64,000 nt of DNA from Pseudomonas sp. FeN3W. GTDB lineage: Bacteria; Pseudomonadota; Gammaproteobacteria; Pseudomonadales; Pseudomonadaceae. The notes beneath the pieces are model-generated. The model worked only from the letters and a program-made list of their open reading frames with translations. It made no database searches and was not told the origin of the DNA. Shown piece by piece: positions 62,395 to 64,000 of the stretch. Position 1 is the stretch's first letter; each line of letters opens with the position of its first letter. Made by a program: the position numbers and the translations under genes. The DNA lies in contig CP136010.1 of assembly GCA_030263805.2 (NCBI GenBank), positions 1 through 64,000 on the forward strand, given 5' to 3'.

Positions 62395-63933
62395 ATGAAC
62401 GACATCGATTTTGCACAGAGCGTCAGCCCCGACCTGGCCGGGCATTACGAGCAGGCTAAAGACCTGGCCTTCATTACCCCAGCGTACGCTTTAACCCACT
62501 TGCGTAGCTTTGCAGCTGTGTTCTGCGATGAGATAACGCCGTCGGCAAGGTTTGAGTTCAATATCGCCAGCAAGATCCAAAAGGTGCACAACGCGGAGGG
62601 CTCATCTAGGAAGATACTGTCAGCCTTGGACACATTGCGCGACAGTGGGAACAAAGCTGCCCACCCGGAAGAATATGCGCCGGGCACCCTCGACTTCCCT
62701 TCGATGGTTGCTAAGGGGCTGCAGCTCGCTCGTGAGCTCTTGGAGCATCTCAACTGGCTGAAAACCGGCAGATCGACAACGCCTAAATATGAAGTCATCG
62801 AGCCCACCCTGCACATCCAGCGAGACCTCAGCTACAAAGCCATATTCGAAGAGGATGCGCAGTCTCGATATACGCTAGGCGTCTACTTCAAAGAGAAAGC
62901 TGATCGAGAGAAGTCCGATTATGGGTTGCATCGATTTGATGACGGCTATGGGGCGGCCGGTATGCTCTCGCGTGAGGCCATTGATCAGGCTATGCACTGG
63001 TTCAAATGTGCTGCCGACAGCGATCATCCAGGTGCACGATATGAATATGGCGCGTATCTGTTTCGACTCAAGGACAACCCTGACGGGACTGTAAGTCGTC
63101 GCGACGATCGTTGGCGCGGTGAACGCTATATCTGGTGGGCATGCCAGGCGGGTCATGCGGATGCCCAAGCCATGATGGGCGACTTCTTCTTGAATGGCAC
63201 TGAGCACCTTGACAGCGATTATGAGCGCGCAAGAGAGCACTATCAGGAGGCAGCTGAGCAGTCGCACCCGCGGGCATTGGCTCAACTGGGAAGAATGCAT
63301 GAGCATGGGCTTGGCGGACCGAAGGACCTCAAGAAAGCCATCGAGTGCTCACTGAGAGCCGCAGAGTCTGGATTCCCGCAAGCTCAATATCACTTGTATG
63401 CGCTGCATAGACAGGGGGACGCATTTGTAGGGGAACACACAACCGCCCTCCACTGGCTAACCGCAGCCGCAGACCAACGCCATCCCGATGCCATGATGGC
63501 GTTGGCAGGGCTGATAGAGGTTAAGAAAGTAGCGAATCGCAGCGTCGCAGATGCACAACATTTATATGAGCAGTGCATCAACACCCCGCACCTTCGGATT
63601 CGGGCCCTGTATGCGTATGCCAATCTGGTGGCGACACACTCAGATGACCTTCAAGAACTGGAATCAGCACGCCATTGCATTTCCCAATGCGCGGAAGAAA
63701 TCCAGGCCAACCCTCAGTACCATTACTCGCTATCGGGGTGCAACAGAATCAATAGTGTTCTCCTGAACAAGCAGGCAGCTGCCATGTCCCGTGAATTCCC
63801 CCATTTCCGGTTCCAATTTGGAGCCGCGGAGCCTGCACAGGGGGCATTGGATTACACAGGTCCGAAAGTCGGCAGGAATGACCCATGTCCCTGTGGTAAG
63901 GGCTCTAAATATAAGCATTGCTGTATGAGATAG
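62395..63933 (+). CDS. DUF4145 - Sel1-repeat - SEC-C protein
   Basis: This encodes 512 residues from the ATG at 62395; an in-frame ATG at 62317 gives an atypical N-terminus. Residues 5-120 match DUF4145: YALTHLRSFAAVFCDEI, then LDTLRDSGNKAAHPEEY. About residues 150-420 are Sel1-like alpha repeats, for example AIDQAMHWFKCAADSDHPGA and AREHYQEAAEQSHPRALAQL. The C-terminus is a SEC-C zinc motif, GRNDPCPCGKGSKYKHCCMR. DUF4145 is often found in defence nucleases, and Sel1 repeats mediate protein contacts. No catalytic domain is visible, so a sensor or adaptor is inferred. It lies 255 bases after the IS1182-family element. Confidence 0.75.
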   Translation: MNDIDFAQSVSPDLAGHYEQAKDLAFITPAYALTHLRSFAAVFCDEITPSARFEFNIASKIQKVHNAEGSSRKILSALDTLRDSGNKAAHPEEYAPGTLDFPSMVAKGLQLARELLEHLNWLKTGRSTTPKYEVIEPTLHIQRDLSYKAIFEEDAQSRYTLGVYFKEKADREKSDYGLHRFDDGYGAAGMLSREAIDQAMHWFKCAADSDHPGARYEYGAYLFRLKDNPDGTVSRRDDRWRGERYIWWACQAGHADAQAMMGDFFLNGTEHLDSDYERAREHYQEAAEQSHPRALAQLGRMHEHGLGGPKDLKKAIECSLRAAESGFPQAQYHLYALHRQGDAFVGEHTTALHWLTAAADQRHPDAMMALAGLIEVKKVANRSVADAQHLYEQCINTPHLRIRALYAYANLVATHSDDLQELESARHCISQCAEEIQANPQYHYSLSGCNRINSVLLNKQAAAMSREFPHFRFQFGAAEPAQGALDYTGPKVGRNDPCPCGKGSKYKHCCMR

Positions 63934-64000
63934 TGAAGCGCTGGCAGCCCTAGGCGGCCTGCTGGATGTTACTCAATCGAATCTAGTTCTGCGAGCCGAG

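Overview
The window looks like a Pseudomonas or Stutzerimonas (P. stutzeri-like) chromosome. The evidence is the conserved block thrS-infC-rpmI-rplT-pheS-pheT-ihfA-merR-tRNA-Pro in the order known from P. aeruginosa, an OprD-type porin, a PA2778/PA2779-like gene pair, a Pseudomonas-type dGTPase and a gamma-glutamylputrescine oxidase-like gene. It falls into a core part (1 to about 19,800) and an accessory island (about 19,800 to the right edge).

Core part. It opens with the 3' end of a yggL-like gene, a FUSC-family membrane protein and dgt. A three-gene membrane/stress cluster (DUF883, YqjE-like, small basic protein) and an OprD-family porin follow. Next come a glutaredoxin-like protein, tRNA-Pro(CGG), a YgdI/YgdR-like lipoprotein, mobA, an acyltransferase, an I78-type inhibitor, the PA2779/PA2778-like pair and a puuB-like oxidase. 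tRNA-Val(GAC) precedes the translation operon. infC has a well-placed Shine-Dalgarno only for an AUU start. The core ends at tRNA-Pro(GGG).

Island, mobility part (19.8-29.4 kb). The tRNA is followed by a decayed IS5-family copy, an AT-rich orphan gene, an AlpA-like regulator, a YfjJ/inovirus Gp2-like HUH replication protein preceded by a perfect hairpin, an intact IS3-family element, a Phd/RelE toxin-antitoxin pair and a leftward recombination module (RadC-like, a recombination-associated metal-binding protein, YqaJ nuclease, DUF932 protein, glycine-zipper zinc-ribbon protein). No integrase and no second tRNA-end repeat are visible, so the island extends beyond the window or has lost its integrase.

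Island, defence part (29.6-57.3 kb). Nearly every gene points right. A PD-(D/E)XK nuclease and a CoiA-like protein precede a complete type I BREX locus (brxA, brxB, brxC, pglX, pglZ, brxL). Between pglX and pglZ sit three genes that are not BREX core: a SUKH (SMI1/KNR4) protein, a protein joining an HNH-like nuclease motif to hydrophobic segments, and a coiled-coil protein with a C-terminal membrane anchor. This trio is the best candidate for an undescribed system. Downstream are an AbpA/AbpB-like pair (DUF4297 nuclease plus SF2 helicase) and a translationally coupled pair of DUF262 (GmrSD-like) proteins.

Right end (57.3-64 kb). An IS5-family element flanked by CTAG is itself interrupted by a group II intron with its reverse transcriptase. 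A frameshifted IS1182-family element follows, then a DUF4145/Sel1-repeat/SEC-C protein. No CRISPR array or rRNA gene was seen. All identifications are from reading the sequence; no database search was run.
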